A stretch of 64,000 bases of DNA, taken from NCBI RefSeq assembly GCF_014203535.1, contig NZ_JACHJI010000001.1, positions 744,001 to 808,000 on the forward strand, given 5' to 3'. Under the pieces are notes generated by a model, which saw nothing but the letters and a program-made list of their open reading frames with translations, did not search any database and had not been told where the DNA came from. The position numbers were made by a program, and so were the translations under genes. Positions 17,859 through 26,049 of this stretch are shown here, piece after piece. The first letter of the stretch is position 1. Every line of letters begins with the position of its first letter. This DNA is from Streptomyces griseomycini (GTDB taxonomy: Bacteria > Actinomycetota > Actinomycetes > Streptomycetales > Streptomycetaceae).

Positions 17859-18698
17859 TCACGCCGGTGCGAGGGCCGTCCGCGGGGGCGCCGGTGCGGT
17901 GAGCGCCCGGTCGTAGCGGTGCAGGAGGAGGCGGGCCATCGCGGGGTGGGTGCCCAGGGGGGCGGACGCGGTCCCGGGCGCCGCCGCCGCGCACTCCGTG
18001 GCGAAACGGCCGGGGGCCGTGAAGCAGGAGGCGACGGCGACGGGGGACCTGCCCCGGGCCGTCAGCGCGCGCACCGCCTCCGGCACCGTGGGGCCGGCGG
18101 CGGAGGCGTAGGCGGGGACGACCGGGACGCCGAGGCGGCCGGCGAGGAGGGCGGCGGTGCGGCCCGTGTCGGCGCGGGACTCCGGGTCGCGCGAGCCCGC
18201 GGCGGCGAGCACGACGGCGCCCTCCCGGGGGGCGTGCGCCGGCCAGCCGGCCTCGGTGAGCCGGGCGTGCAGGGCGTCCACCAGCAGGGGGTGGGGGCCG
18301 AGCGGAGCGGCCACGCGCGTGTGCAGCCGGGCCTCGGCGGCCATCTCGGGGATGTCCCGCTTGACGTGGTGGCCGCGGCTGAGCAGCAGCGGCACCAGGA
18401 CGGCGGCCCCGGTGGCCCGCGCGTCCAGCTCGGCGAGCGTGTCGGGCAGCAGGGGGGCGTTGAGCTCGATGTGGCCGAGGTGCACCGGCAGGCCGGGACG
18501 GAGCGCGCGGACTCGGTCGAGGAGCGCCCGTACGGTGATCAGCGCGCGCGGGTCGCGGCTGCCGTGCGCCACGACGACGAGGGCGGGCGGGACCGGGCGC
18601 CGCCGCCCGTCCGGCCGGACGAGGCCGAGCTGTCCCACGAGTCTGGTGCCGATCCGGTTCATGAGGTCCGCCGTGCTGTCGAGGTGCGTCGCCGTCAT
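17859..18698 (-). CDS. Sirohydrochlorin chelatase family protein (CbiX/SirB-like)
   Basis: A 279-aa double-domain chelatase. [10 protein letters not shown] carries the N-terminal catalytic His (His45), [14 protein letters not shown] carries the second His pair near 110, and the pattern repeats in the second half ([10 protein letters not shown]), where the His is replaced by Ala. The likely job is Fe2+ insertion into sirohydrochlorin to make siroheme, the cofactor of the nitrite reductase encoded 11 kb downstream. Cobalt chelation is possible but no cobalamin genes adjoin. The second half looks catalytically dead, as in other fused CbiX proteins. Confidence 0.85.
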   Translation of the reverse strand: MTATHLDSTADLMNRIGTRLVGQLGLVRPDGRRRPVPPALVVVAHGSRDPRALITVRALLDRVRALRPGLPVHLGHIELNAPLLPDTLAELDARATGAAVLVPLLLSRGHHVKRDIPEMAAEARLHTRVAAPLGPHPLLVDALHARLTEAGWPAHAPREGAVVLAAAGSRDPESRADTGRTAALLAGRLGVPVVPAYASAAGPTVPEAVRALTARGRSPVAVASCFTAPGRFATECAAAAPGTASAPLGTHPAMARLLLHRYDRALTAPAPPRTALAPA

Positions 18699-18909
18699 GC
18701 ACCGATGGTGGCCGCGGCGCGTTGCCTGGCCGTTGCGCGCCGGTGACAGGCGTTTTCCGGCGGTTCACGATGCGGACCACGGGCGGTGTGAGGCCGTTCG
18801 GCCTGCGGGTTCGCCTCCCCGCGTGAAGCTCGTCACAGGGCGGGGCGCGAACCGGGGGGCGCGGGGGGACGTCCTTCACAGCCGGGGACCGACCGGGGAG
18901 GGCCGTCCG

Positions 18910-19611
18910 ATGCGTCATGTGGTGCGCCGCGTGAGAGGGACGAGACCGCGCCTGCCGCGCACCCGTGCCGGACGGAGGCGGCTGACGCAGGCGGTGATGG
19001 CGGCGTGCGTGCTGGCGCTGCTGCCGGCGACGTGGCTGCGCCTGGCGGCGGACGGCCGGCTGCGCACGACCGCCGACGTGCCGCGCACCGAGGTCGCCGT
19101 CGTCTTCGGGGCCGGTCTGTGGGACGGGGAGCCGTCGCCGTACCTCGCGCACCGGCTGGACGCGGCGGCCGAGCTGTACCGGGCGGGCCGGATCGAGGTG
19201 GTCCTGGTCACCGGCGACAACAGCCGCGAGGACTACGACGAGCCGGACGCGATGCGCGCCTACCTCACCCGGCACGGCGTGCCCGACGCGCGGATCGTCA
19301 GCGACTACGCGGGCTTCGACACCTGGGACTCCTGCGTCCGCGCGAAGAAGATCTTCGGCGTGGACCGGGCGGTGCTCATCAGCCAGGACTTCCACGTCCG
19401 GCGGGCGGTGGCGCTGTGCGAGGCGGCCGGGGTCTCCTCGCACGGCGTGGGGGTCGCCGAACGGCGCGACGCCACCTGGTACTACGGGGGCGTCCGGGAG
19501 GTCCTCGCGGCGGGCAAGGCCGCCGCGGACGCGGTGTTCCGCCCGGATCCGCGGTTCCTGGGGCCGAGGGAGCCGGGGGTGGAGCGGGCGCTGGCGGACG
19601 CGGCCGGGTGA
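18910..19611 (+). CDS. SanA/YdcF-like DUF218 membrane protein
   Basis: A 233-aa protein with a basic N-terminus and one membrane helix (about 28-45), then a DUF218 domain: AVVFGAGLWDGEPSPYLAHRLDAA (read in two parts), VVLVTGDNS, DYAGFDTWDSC and ISQDFHVRRAV. The topology puts the domain outside the membrane. SanA in enteric bacteria affects envelope permeability and vancomycin tolerance. That role is only suggested here. GGGGAGGG lies seven bases before the ATG. It diverges from the chelatase gene and precedes nasA on the same strand. Confidence 0.8.
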   Translation: MRHVVRRVRGTRPRLPRTRAGRRRLTQAVMAACVLALLPATWLRLAADGRLRTTADVPRTEVAVVFGAGLWDGEPSPYLAHRLDAAAELYRAGRIEVVLVTGDNSREDYDEPDAMRAYLTRHGVPDARIVSDYAGFDTWDSCVRAKKIFGVDRAVLISQDFHVRRAVALCEAAGVSSHGVGVAERRDATWYYGGVREVLAAGKAAADAVFRPDPRFLGPREPGVERALADAAG

Positions 19612-19658
19612 CCGCGGCGGCCGCCTCACGGTGGTCCCCCGGGTGCGGGGAGGTCGCC

Positions 19659-19696
19659 GTACCGGTGGCGTAACAGGGGCCGGTGCGACGCGTAAC
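19659..19696 (+). promoter_or_regulatory. GlnR-like half-site array upstream of nasA
   Basis: GTACC (19659-19663), GTAAC (19670-19674) and GTAAC (19692-19696) fall on one 11-bp lattice, with an unmatched position at 19681. The reported Streptomyces GlnR box is gTnAC-n6-GaAAC repeated with this phase. The last half-site ends 24 bp before the nasA ATG. Nitrogen control of nasA by GlnR has been described in S. coelicolor. The exact box here is my reading. Confidence 0.5.
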
Positions 19697-19719
19697 ACCG
19701 GCGGCGCAGGCTGGACCGC

Positions 19720-21924
19720 ATGCAGAAGACCGTGACGCCCACGCACTGCCCCTACTGCGCCCTGCAGTGCGGGATGAATCTGACGCCCGCGCCGGACGGG
19801 ACCGTCGAGGTGGGCGAGCGCACGGACTTCCCGGTGAACCGGGGCGCGCTGTGCGGCAAGGGGCGTACGGCGCCCGCCCTGCTCTCCTCCCGGGTGCGGC
19901 TGACCTCCCCGCTGGTGCGGTCCGGGGACGGCGCGCTGGTGCCGGCCCCCTGGGACGAGGCGCTGGACCGGATCGCGGACGGACTGCGCCGGACGCGCGC
20001 GGAGCACGGTGCGGACGCGGTCGGGGTGTTCGGCGGGGGCGGGCTGACCAACGAGAAGGCGTACGGCCTCGGCAAGTTCGCGCGGGTGGTGCTGGGCACC
20101 TCCCAGATCGACTACAACGGCAGGTTCTGCATGTCGTCGGCCGCGGCGGCCGGCACGAAGGCCTTCGGGCTGGACCGGGGGCTGCCGTTCCCGCTGGAGG
20201 ACGTCCCGAGGACCGGCTGCGTGATCCTGGTGGGGTCCAACCCGGCGGAGACCATGCCGCCGTCGCTGCGCTACTTCACCGAACTCAAGGAGAACGGCGG
20301 CACGCTGATCGTCGTCGACCCGCGCCGCACGAGGACCGCCGAGCAGGCCGATCTGCACCTGGCGCCCCGCCCCGGCACCGATCTCGCGCTGGCCCTCGGG
20401 CTGCTGCACCTGATCGTCGCCGAGGGCCGCACCGACGAGGCCTACATCCGGGAGCGCACCGTCGGCTGGGAGGAGGCCCGGGCCGCGGCGATGGCGCACT
20501 GGCCGGAGTACGTGGAGCGGATCACGGGGGTGTCCGTTCCTCAACTCCGGGAGGCAGTACGGCTGTTCTGCGAGCCGGAGGCGGCGATGGTGCTCACCGC
20601 CCGCGGTCCCGAGCAGCAGTCCAAGGGCACCGACACGGTGGGCGCGTGGATCAACCTGTGCCTGGCGACGGGGCGGGCGGGCCGGCCGCTGTCCGGGTAC
20701 GGGTGCCTGACCGGGCAGGGCAACGGGCAGGGCGGGCGCGAACACGGCCAGAAGGCCGACCAGTTGCCCGGCTACCGCAAGCTGACCGACCCGGCGGCGC
20801 GCCGGCACGTGGCCGAGGTGTGGGGCGTGGCCCCGGACAGCCTGCCCGGGCCGGGACGCAGCGCCTACGAGCTGCTGGACGCGCTGGGCACGGACATCCG
20901 CTCGCTGCTGCTGATGGGCTCCAACCCGGTGGTGTCGGCCCCCCGCGCGGCGCACGTGGAGGAACGCGTCCGCGCGCTGGACTTCCTGGCGGTGTGCGAC
21001 GTCGTGCTGTCGGAGACGGCCGCGCTCGCCGACGTCGTCCTGCCGGTGACGCAGTGGGCCGAGGAGACGGGCACGACGACGAACCTCGAGGGCCGGGTGC
21101 TGCTGCGCCGCCGCGCGGTGGACCCGCCGGAGGGCGTCCGCAGCGATCTGGAGGTGCTGCACGAGCTGGCGGCCCGGCTGGGCGGCGACCGGGGCCTGGA
21201 GAAGGGCTTCCCGACCGATCCCGAGGAGGTCTTCGAGGAACTGCGCCGGGCCAGCGCGGGCGGGCCCGCGGACTACTCGGGGATCACCTACCGCAGGCTG
21301 GCGGAGGAGAACGGCGTGTTCTGGCCGTGCCCGGCCCCGGCGGACGGCCCGCCGCACACCGCCGGCGCCGGGGACGTCGGCGACCCCGAGGACGCCGCGC
21401 TCGACGCCCTGCCCGACGACCCGGCGCGGGCCGAGGACCCCCGCCCCGGCCCCGGCGCCCACCCGGGTACGCCCCGGCTCTTCCTCGACCGGTTCGCCAC
21501 CGAGGACGGCCGGGCCCGGTTCGCGCCCGTCTCGCACCGTGCGATCGCCGAGGAGCCGGACGACGAGTACCCCGTGCTCCTGACCACGGGACGGGTCGTG
21601 GCGCAGTACCAGTCCGGCGCCCAGACCCGGCGCGTGGACGAGCTGAACGCCGCCGCGCCCGGCCCGTTCGTGGAGCTGCACCCGCGGCTCGCGGAGCGGC
21701 TCGGTGCGGCCGAGGGCGACCCGGTGGCCGTCGTGTCCCGGCGGGGCCGGGCCGTGGCGCCGGCGCGGATCACCACCGCGATCCGCCCCGACACCGTCTT
21801 CATGCCGTTCCACTGGGCGGGCGAGGGACGGGCCAACACCCTCACCAACCCGGCCCTCGACCCGACCTCGCGGATGCCGGAGTTCAAGGCGTGCGCGGTG
21901 CGGCTGGAGGCGGTGCGGACGTAG
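19720..21924 (+). CDS. nasA: Assimilatory nitrate reductase catalytic subunit, molybdopterin oxidoreductase
   Basis: Reduces nitrate to nitrite in the cytoplasm for ammonium assimilation; 734 aa. The N-terminal 4Fe-4S cluster ligands are Cys10, Cys13, Cys17 and Cys45 (CPYCALQC and GALCGKG). The molybdenum-ligating Cys is in NGRFCMSS near residue 137, as in NarB/NasC enzymes. The bis-MGD-binding regions include LVGSNPAE, LMGSNPVV and the C-terminal LLTTGRVVAQYQSGAQ. An Asp/Pro/Ala-rich insert (about 550-590) looks like a flexible linker. There is no signal peptide, so the enzyme is cytoplasmic. No transporter or reductase subunit is adjacent; nirBD lies 8 kb away. Confidence 0.92.
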   Translation: MQKTVTPTHCPYCALQCGMNLTPAPDGTVEVGERTDFPVNRGALCGKGRTAPALLSSRVRLTSPLVRSGDGALVPAPWDEALDRIADGLRRTRAEHGADAVGVFGGGGLTNEKAYGLGKFARVVLGTSQIDYNGRFCMSSAAAAGTKAFGLDRGLPFPLEDVPRTGCVILVGSNPAETMPPSLRYFTELKENGGTLIVVDPRRTRTAEQADLHLAPRPGTDLALALGLLHLIVAEGRTDEAYIRERTVGWEEARAAAMAHWPEYVERITGVSVPQLREAVRLFCEPEAAMVLTARGPEQQSKGTDTVGAWINLCLATGRAGRPLSGYGCLTGQGNGQGGREHGQKADQLPGYRKLTDPAARRHVAEVWGVAPDSLPGPGRSAYELLDALGTDIRSLLLMGSNPVVSAPRAAHVEERVRALDFLAVCDVVLSETAALADVVLPVTQWAEETGTTTNLEGRVLLRRRAVDPPEGVRSDLEVLHELAARLGGDRGLEKGFPTDPEEVFEELRRASAGGPADYSGITYRRLAEENGVFWPCPAPADGPPHTAGAGDVGDPEDAALDALPDDPARAEDPRPGPGAHPGTPRLFLDRFATEDGRARFAPVSHRAIAEEPDDEYPVLLTTGRVVAQYQSGAQTRRVDELNAAAPGPFVELHPRLAERLGAAEGDPVAVVSRRGRAVAPARITTAIRPDTVFMPFHWAGEGRANTLTNPALDPTSRMPEFKACAVRLEAVRT

Positions 21925-22002
21925 GTCCCGGCCGGCGGGCCGGACCGGCCCCGTACGCTCGGGCCGGGGACGGGAACCGTTCCCGTGAGGAGGTGAACGG
22001 GC

Positions 22003-22416
22003 GTGACTCTCCCCTTCTTCGTCTACGGCACCCTCCGCCCCGGCGAGGCCAACCACGACCTCTTCCTGCGCGGCCGCACGCGCGACGAGGAACCCGGCCG
22101 GCTGCGGGGCGCGGTGCTGTACGACGGGCCCGGCTACCCGTACGCCGTCGAGGAACCGGGCGGAGTGGTGAGCGGGGAGCTGGTGACCGCGCTGCCGGAG
22201 GAGTACGCGGGGCTGCTGGCCGAGCTGGACCGGCTGGAGGAGTACGTGCCGGGCGATCCGCGCAACCTGTACGAGCGGGTGGCGCGGGAGGTGGTCCGGG
22301 CCGCCGACGGCACGCCCGTCCGGGCCTGGGTGTACGTCGCCGCGCCGCCCGTCGCCGCCCGGCTGCGGACCGGGGGGAAGCCGATCGGGAGCGGGGAATG
22401 GCGGGGGCGGGGCTGA
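22003..22416 (+). CDS. Gamma-glutamylcyclotransferase-family (AIG2-like) protein
   Basis: A 137-aa cytoplasmic enzyme fold with the YGTLRPG substrate-binding loop (residues 8-14) and the acidic stretch LDRLEEY near 80-86 that carries the catalytic Glu. Relatives cyclise gamma-glutamyl amines, releasing 5-oxoproline. The true substrate is unknown. The start is certain: AGGAGGTGA at 21989-21997, a full match to the 16S anti-SD, lies five bases before the GTG, the best ribosome binding site I noticed in the window. The C-terminal tail is Gly/Arg-rich. Confidence 0.85.
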   Translation: MTLPFFVYGTLRPGEANHDLFLRGRTRDEEPGRLRGAVLYDGPGYPYAVEEPGGVVSGELVTALPEEYAGLLAELDRLEEYVPGDPRNLYERVAREVVRAADGTPVRAWVYVAAPPVAARLRTGGKPIGSGEWRGRG

Positions 22417-22482
22417 AGGGGACGCGGGGGCGGGCGCGGCCCGTCCCCGGCCGGGCTCGGCCCCCTCCTCCCCCGACCGGGC

Positions 22483-23067
22483 TCAGCCCTCGTACGGCCG
22501 CTTCTCCCGCGCCTCCCGCAACGCCGTCGCCCACCACACGAGCTGGTCCAGCATCGTCTTCGCCGCCGCGTTCGGCCGGGCGGGGTCCCTCGGGCGGCCC
22601 TCGTCGTCGAAGGCCGCCGCCGCGCCGTGGAAGGAGACGGTGTCGCGGACGGTGACGGCGTGCAGCTCGGCGAAGACCTGGCGCAGGTGCTCGGCGGCCC
22701 GGAGCCCGCCGGCGAGTCCGCCGTAGGTGACCAGGGCGACGGGCTTGGCCCGCCACTCGCCGTAGTGCCAGTCGATGAGGTTCTTCAGACCCGCCGGGAA
22801 CGAGTGGTTGTACTCGGGGGTGAGGACGACGAAGGCGTCCGCGCGGGCCAGCTTCGGGGTGACGTCGGCGAGTGCGGCGGCGGCCCGTGCGGTGGGCTCC
22901 ATGGTGGTGGGCAGGTCGATGTCGGCGACGTCCACGACGTCGACGGCCAGGTCGGCGCGGTCGCGGAGGCGGTCCAGGAGCCAGCCGGCGACGACCGGAC
23001 CGAAGCGGCCGTGCCGGTTGCTGCCGACGACGACGGTGACGTGGAGGGCATCGGTCGCTGTCTTCAT
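22483..23067 (-). CDS. NADPH-dependent FMN reductase, SoxR-regulated
   Basis: A 194-aa flavodoxin-like quinone/FMN reductase. The FMN phosphate loop GSNRHGRFGP is near residues 15-24, and TPEYNHSFPAGLKNLIDW (about 83-100) is diagnostic of the family. It would transfer two electrons from NAD(P)H to flavin or quinones, a plausible defence against redox-cycling compounds such as endogenous pigments. A SoxR box overlaps its promoter, and the predicted transcript begins at or next to the ATG, which explains the missing ribosome binding site. It corresponds to the S. coelicolor SoxR target I know as SCO2478. Confidence 0.9.
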   Translation of the reverse strand: MKTATDALHVTVVVGSNRHGRFGPVVAGWLLDRLRDRADLAVDVVDVADIDLPTTMEPTARAAAALADVTPKLARADAFVVLTPEYNHSFPAGLKNLIDWHYGEWRAKPVALVTYGGLAGGLRAAEHLRQVFAELHAVTVRDTVSFHGAAAAFDDEGRPRDPARPNAAAKTMLDQLVWWATALREAREKRPYEG

Positions 23068-23074
23068 GCGACAG

Positions 23075-23105
23075 AGCCTGGTACCTCGACTTAACTTGAG
23101 GTCAA
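23075..23105 (-). promoter_or_regulatory. SoxR box within a 19-bp-spacer promoter
   Basis: CCTCGACTTAACTTGAGG (23084-23101) has arms matching at 7 of 9 positions and is very close to the SoxR consensus CCTCAAGTTAACTTGAGG. On the minus strand TTGACC (23100-23105) and CAGGCT (23075-23080) are spaced 19 bp, the overlong spacing typical of MerR-class promoters that the activator untwists. The -10 ends seven bases before the ATG. Confidence 0.85.
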
Positions 23106-23252
23106 GTCGCGCGCCCCGCCCGCCCCGGTCACCCGTTCACAGGCGCACCGCGCACTCTTCGGGCGCTTTTCCGCGACCGGACCGGCGTGGCGCCTGTGAC
23201 CTGCTGAAACGCGACCCGTCCGGCACCCCTCCGGGCCGCCGCGACACCCGTT

Positions 23253-23289
23253 CGGACCGCTTCCTGACGCTTCCTCAGGAAGCGGTCCG
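23253..23289. other. Perfect 15-bp hairpin in a divergent intergenic region
   Basis: Arms 23253-23267 and 23275-23289 pair without mismatch around a 7-nt loop. It lies 100 bp upstream of the secreted-protein gene and 186 bp upstream of the divergent reductase, so it ends neither gene. It may be a 5'-leader structure or operator of the rightward gene. Otherwise the 322-bp gap holds only the SoxR promoter. Confidence 0.6.
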
Positions 23290-23389
23290 GGCCCGGTGGC
23301 ACTTACCTCGGAGAAGCAGGGACGCGTCCGACGGCGGCACATGGGGGTGCCGCGGGCCGTGGCCCCTCCGTGAGCTCGAGGGAGCATCG

Positions 23390-23911
23390 ATGCGACGTAC
23401 CGCCCGGCTGCTGACCGGCACCGCGCTCGCCGCGGCCGCCGCGGGGGCGCTCGCCGCGCCCGCGCACGGTGTGCCGGCCGGGAGCCTGGAGGTGTACCCG
23501 TCCTCGGTCGCACCGGGCGCGCAGGTCACGGTGAACACCGCGGCGTGCGGGGACGAGGGGACGGCGGACGGTGACGCCACCGCCGTGGGCGCGGGCCGCT
23601 TCGCCCTCGCGCCGAGCACGCACGAGCGAGAGGAGATCGGGCAGTTCCGGGTACCGCCGAGCGCGCAGCCGGGGACGTACGAGATCGTCGCGACGTGCGC
23701 CGAGAGCGGTCGGCGGGTCACGGGCGACCTGGTGGTCACGCTGACGTCCGGGTCGCAGCAGGTGTACCCCCGAGGAAGTGTGAAGACGGGGATCGGCGGC
23801 GCACTGGGCCCCGATCCCGTGCAGACCGCGGCCGGTGTGGCGGCTCTCGCCGTCGCCGCCGCGGGCGGTACCTGGCTCCTGCATCGCCGGGCGAGAGGCG
23901 ACGGGATCTGA
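23390..23911 (+). CDS. Secreted, membrane-anchored protein next to a sortase
   Basis: A 173-aa protein with a Sec signal peptide (about 1-27, ending APAHG), an Ig-like beta domain with two Cys (in TAACGDEG and VATCAESG) that could form a disulfide, and a C-terminal hydrophobic helix (about 145-165) followed by HRRARGDGI. That end resembles a sortase sorting signal, but no LPxTG- or LAxTG-type motif precedes the helix. GAGGGAG lies six bases before the ATG. It is immediately followed by a class F sortase gene on the same strand. Function unknown; extracellular face of the membrane is likely. Confidence 0.8.
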   Translation: MRRTARLLTGTALAAAAAGALAAPAHGVPAGSLEVYPSSVAPGAQVTVNTAACGDEGTADGDATAVGAGRFALAPSTHEREEIGQFRVPPSAQPGTYEIVATCAESGRRVTGDLVVTLTSGSQQVYPRGSVKTGIGGALGPDPVQTAAGVAALAVAAAGGTWLLHRRARGDGI

Positions 23912-24027
23912 CGGGCACCCTCCGCTGCCCGTCCGCCAGTACCGCAGGTCCCCTCCCCCTCCGGGTCCGACGCCCCTCGCGGCCCGGAGGGGGCACGGGG
24001 ACCGATTCGAGGAGAGGTCACTCCGCC

Positions 24028-24678
24028 ATGCGCCGCAGATTCCGCCGGACCTGCAGTCCGGGCAACGCGGTCATAGCCGCCGTCACCGTGTGCGCCCTGT
24101 GCTCGGGGCTGTGGCTGCTGCGCGACGGGGCCGGGACGCACGCCCCGCCGCAACCGTCCGCCGCCCAGGCGCACGCCGGCGCCGACGGCCGCGGCGGCGG
24201 CCGGGCCGCGACACCCGCGCTGCCGCCCTCCCCGCCGGACCGCGTCCGCATCCCCGCGATCGGCGTGGACGCGCCCCTGACGGGCCTCGGCCTGACGAAG
24301 ACCGGCAGCCTCGACGTCCCGCCCGCCGACCGGAAGAACCTCGCCGGCTGGTACGAGGCAGGCACCACCCCCGGCGAGACCGGCACCGCGATCATCGCGG
24401 GCCACGTCGACAACGCCGACGGCCCCGCCGTCTTCTACTCCCTCGGCGCGCTGCGCAAGGGCAGCACCGTCGAGGTGGACCGGCGCGACGGCGGCGTCGC
24501 CGTGTTCACGGTGGACGCCGTCGAGGTCTACGCCGCGAAGGACTTCCCCGACGCGAAGGTCTACGGCGCGGCGCCCCGCCCCGAGCTGCGGGTCATCACC
24601 TGCGGCGGGGGCTGGTCACGGACGACCGGGTACCAGGGGAACGTCGTCGTCTACGCGCACCTGACGGACAGCCGCTGA
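24028..24678 (+). CDS. Class F sortase
   Basis: A 216-aa membrane-anchored transpeptidase with an N-terminal signal anchor (about 13-31), a Pro/Ala/Gly linker, and a sortase barrel. The catalytic residues are visible: His126 in IIAGHVDN, Cys192 in VITCGG and Arg198 in WSRTTGY. Sortases cut a cell-wall sorting motif and attach the protein to peptidoglycan. Class F substrates are poorly defined. GAGGAGAGG lies about ten bases before the ATG. Its last 63 bp overlap the end of the opposing HxlR regulator gene. Confidence 0.9.
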   Translation: MRRRFRRTCSPGNAVIAAVTVCALCSGLWLLRDGAGTHAPPQPSAAQAHAGADGRGGGRAATPALPPSPPDRVRIPAIGVDAPLTGLGLTKTGSLDVPPADRKNLAGWYEAGTTPGETGTAIIAGHVDNADGPAVFYSLGALRKGSTVEVDRRDGGVAVFTVDAVEVYAAKDFPDAKVYGAAPRPELRVITCGGGWSRTTGYQGNVVVYAHLTDSR

Positions 24679-25029
24679 GTCCTCCCGCGCCCCGCGGTAC
24701 GCGTCCCCGAGCACGTTCTCCCGCCCCCAGGCCCCGAGCGGCTCCAGCGCCGCGTTGAGGGACACCCCCTTGGGCGTCAGCGAGTACTCGACGCGGGGCG
24801 GCACCTCGTCGTACTCCTCGCGGTGCACGACGCCGTCGGCCTCCAGCTCCCGCAGGTGCGAGGCGAGCACCTTCTCGGTGATCCCGGGCAGCTCCCGGCG
24901 CAGCTCGCCGAAGCGGTGCGGCCGTTCGCCCAGCGCCCAGAGGACGAGCACCTTCCACTTGCCGCCGACCACGTCCATCGCCGCGTCGATCCCGCACACG
25001 TACCCGCCCGGCCGCCGTACCGTCGCCAT
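24616..25029 (-). CDS. HxlR family transcriptional regulator
   Basis: A 137-aa winged-helix repressor. The family core is visible as CGIDAAMDVVGGKWKVLVLW, RFGELRRELPGITEKVL and the C-terminal YSLTPKGVSL with LGAWG. One Cys (residue about 12) sits where redox- or aldehyde-sensing HxlR proteins have theirs. It is divergent from an imine-reductase-like gene with a palindromic operator between them, so it probably represses both. The C-terminal 20 residues are encoded opposite the end of the sortase gene; a shorter original protein that lost its stop is possible. Confidence 0.85.
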   Translation of the reverse strand: MATVRRPGGYVCGIDAAMDVVGGKWKVLVLWALGERPHRFGELRRELPGITEKVLASHLRELEADGVVHREEYDEVPPRVEYSLTPKGVSLNAALEPLGAWGRENVLGDAYRGAREDSAAVRQVRVDDDVPLVPGRP

Positions 25030-25083
25030 GCCCGCCACTCCGTCCGCTCGCTCTGCCTGCACCCTTTCCCCGGGGTGAGCACC

Positions 25084-25102
25084 CACTTCGAAGTGCGTAC
25101 TT
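25084..25102. promoter_or_regulatory. Palindromic operator between hxlR-like and IRED-like genes
   Basis: A perfect 12-bp palindrome, CACTTCGAAGTG (25084-25095), continues into GCGTACTT, so ACTT/AAGT half-sites recur three times within 19 bp. It lies between two divergent starts (25029 and 25138), the classic place for an HxlR operator. No footprint is implied. Confidence 0.55.
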
Positions 25103-25137
25103 GAGCAGGCCCTTCCCCCGCGGCGAGTCTGGTCGCC

Positions 25138-26049
25138 ATGACCGACAACACCCTTTCCCCCGCCCCTGCTTCCCGCACTCCCCTGACCCTCCTCGGCACC
25201 GGCGCCATGGGCACCGCGCTGGCCCGGGCCTGGCTCGCCGCCGGGCACCGCGTGACCGTCTGGAACCGCACCCCCGCCCGCGCCGAGGCCCTGTCCGCCG
25301 AGGGCGCCGTGGTCGCCGCGAGCGCCGCCGAGGCGGTGGCCGCGAGCCGGCTGGTGGTCGCCTGCCTGCTCGACGACGCCTCCGTCGGCGCGGCGCTCGA
25401 GGACGCCGACCTGACCGGACGGGACCTGGTGAACCTCACCACCGGGACCCCGGAAGAGGGCCGTTCCCGCGCCGCCTGGGCCGAGGCGCGCGGCGCCCGT
25501 TTCCTGGACGGCGGGATCATGGCCGTACCGCCGATGATCGGGGACGCGGAGTCCGGCGGCTACGTCTTCTACAGCGGCTCGGGCGCCCTGTTCGACGAGC
25601 ACCGCGACACGCTCGCCGTCCCGGCCGGCACCCGGTACGTCGGGGAGGACCCGGGCTTCGCCGCGCTGCACGACGTGGCGCTGCTGAGCGCGATGAGCGG
25701 ACTGTTCGCCGGCGTCACGCACGCCTTCGCGCTGATCCGCCGGGAGGACATCGCCCCCAAGGACTTCGCGCCGCTGCTCGCCTCCTGGCTCACGGCGATG
25801 ACGCCGTCCGTGCACCTGACCGCCGAGCGGCTGGAGAGCGGCGACTACACCGAGGGGGTCGTGTCCAACCTCGCGATGCAGTCCGCGGGCAACGCGACGC
25901 TGCTGCGCACGGCCGGGGAACAGGGTGTCAGCGCGGAGCTGCTGACGCCGTACATGGACCTGATGGCCCGCCGCGTCGCCGACGGGCACGGCGACGAGGA
26001 CGGGGCGGGGATGGTCGACCTGCTGACGCGGGAAGCCCCTAAGGACTGA
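25138..26049 (+). CDS. NAD(P)-dependent oxidoreductase, imine-reductase / 6PGDH-like
   Basis: A 303-aa dehydrogenase with an N-terminal Rossmann fold (LLGTGAMGTALARAWLAAGH, about 18-37; NRTPAR shortly after suits NADPH) and an all-helical C-terminal dimerisation domain. GGIMAVPPMIGD near 126 is characteristic of the imine reductase/beta-hydroxyacid dehydrogenase superfamily. The Lys of true hydroxyacid dehydrogenases is not evident, which favours an imine reductase. The substrate is unknown. It is probably controlled by the divergent HxlR regulator. Its end overlaps the converging beta-propeller gene by 11 bp. Confidence 0.85.
   Translation: MTDNTLSPAPASRTPLTLLGTGAMGTALARAWLAAGHRVTVWNRTPARAEALSAEGAVVAASAAEAVAASRLVVACLLDDASVGAALEDADLTGRDLVNLTTGTPEEGRSRAAWAEARGARFLDGGIMAVPPMIGDAESGGYVFYSGSGALFDEHRDTLAVPAGTRYVGEDPGFAALHDVALLSAMSGLFAGVTHAFALIRREDIAPKDFAPLLASWLTAMTPSVHLTAERLESGDYTEGVVSNLAMQSAGNATLLRTAGEQGVSAELLTPYMDLMARRVADGHGDEDGAGMVDLLTREAPKD

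Noticed and set aside
17779..22056. 1425-codon open frame opposite nasA and neighbours
   Set aside because: It spans several real genes on both strands. Its composition (Arg/Pro/Gly/His) is that of an antisense frame in high-GC DNA.
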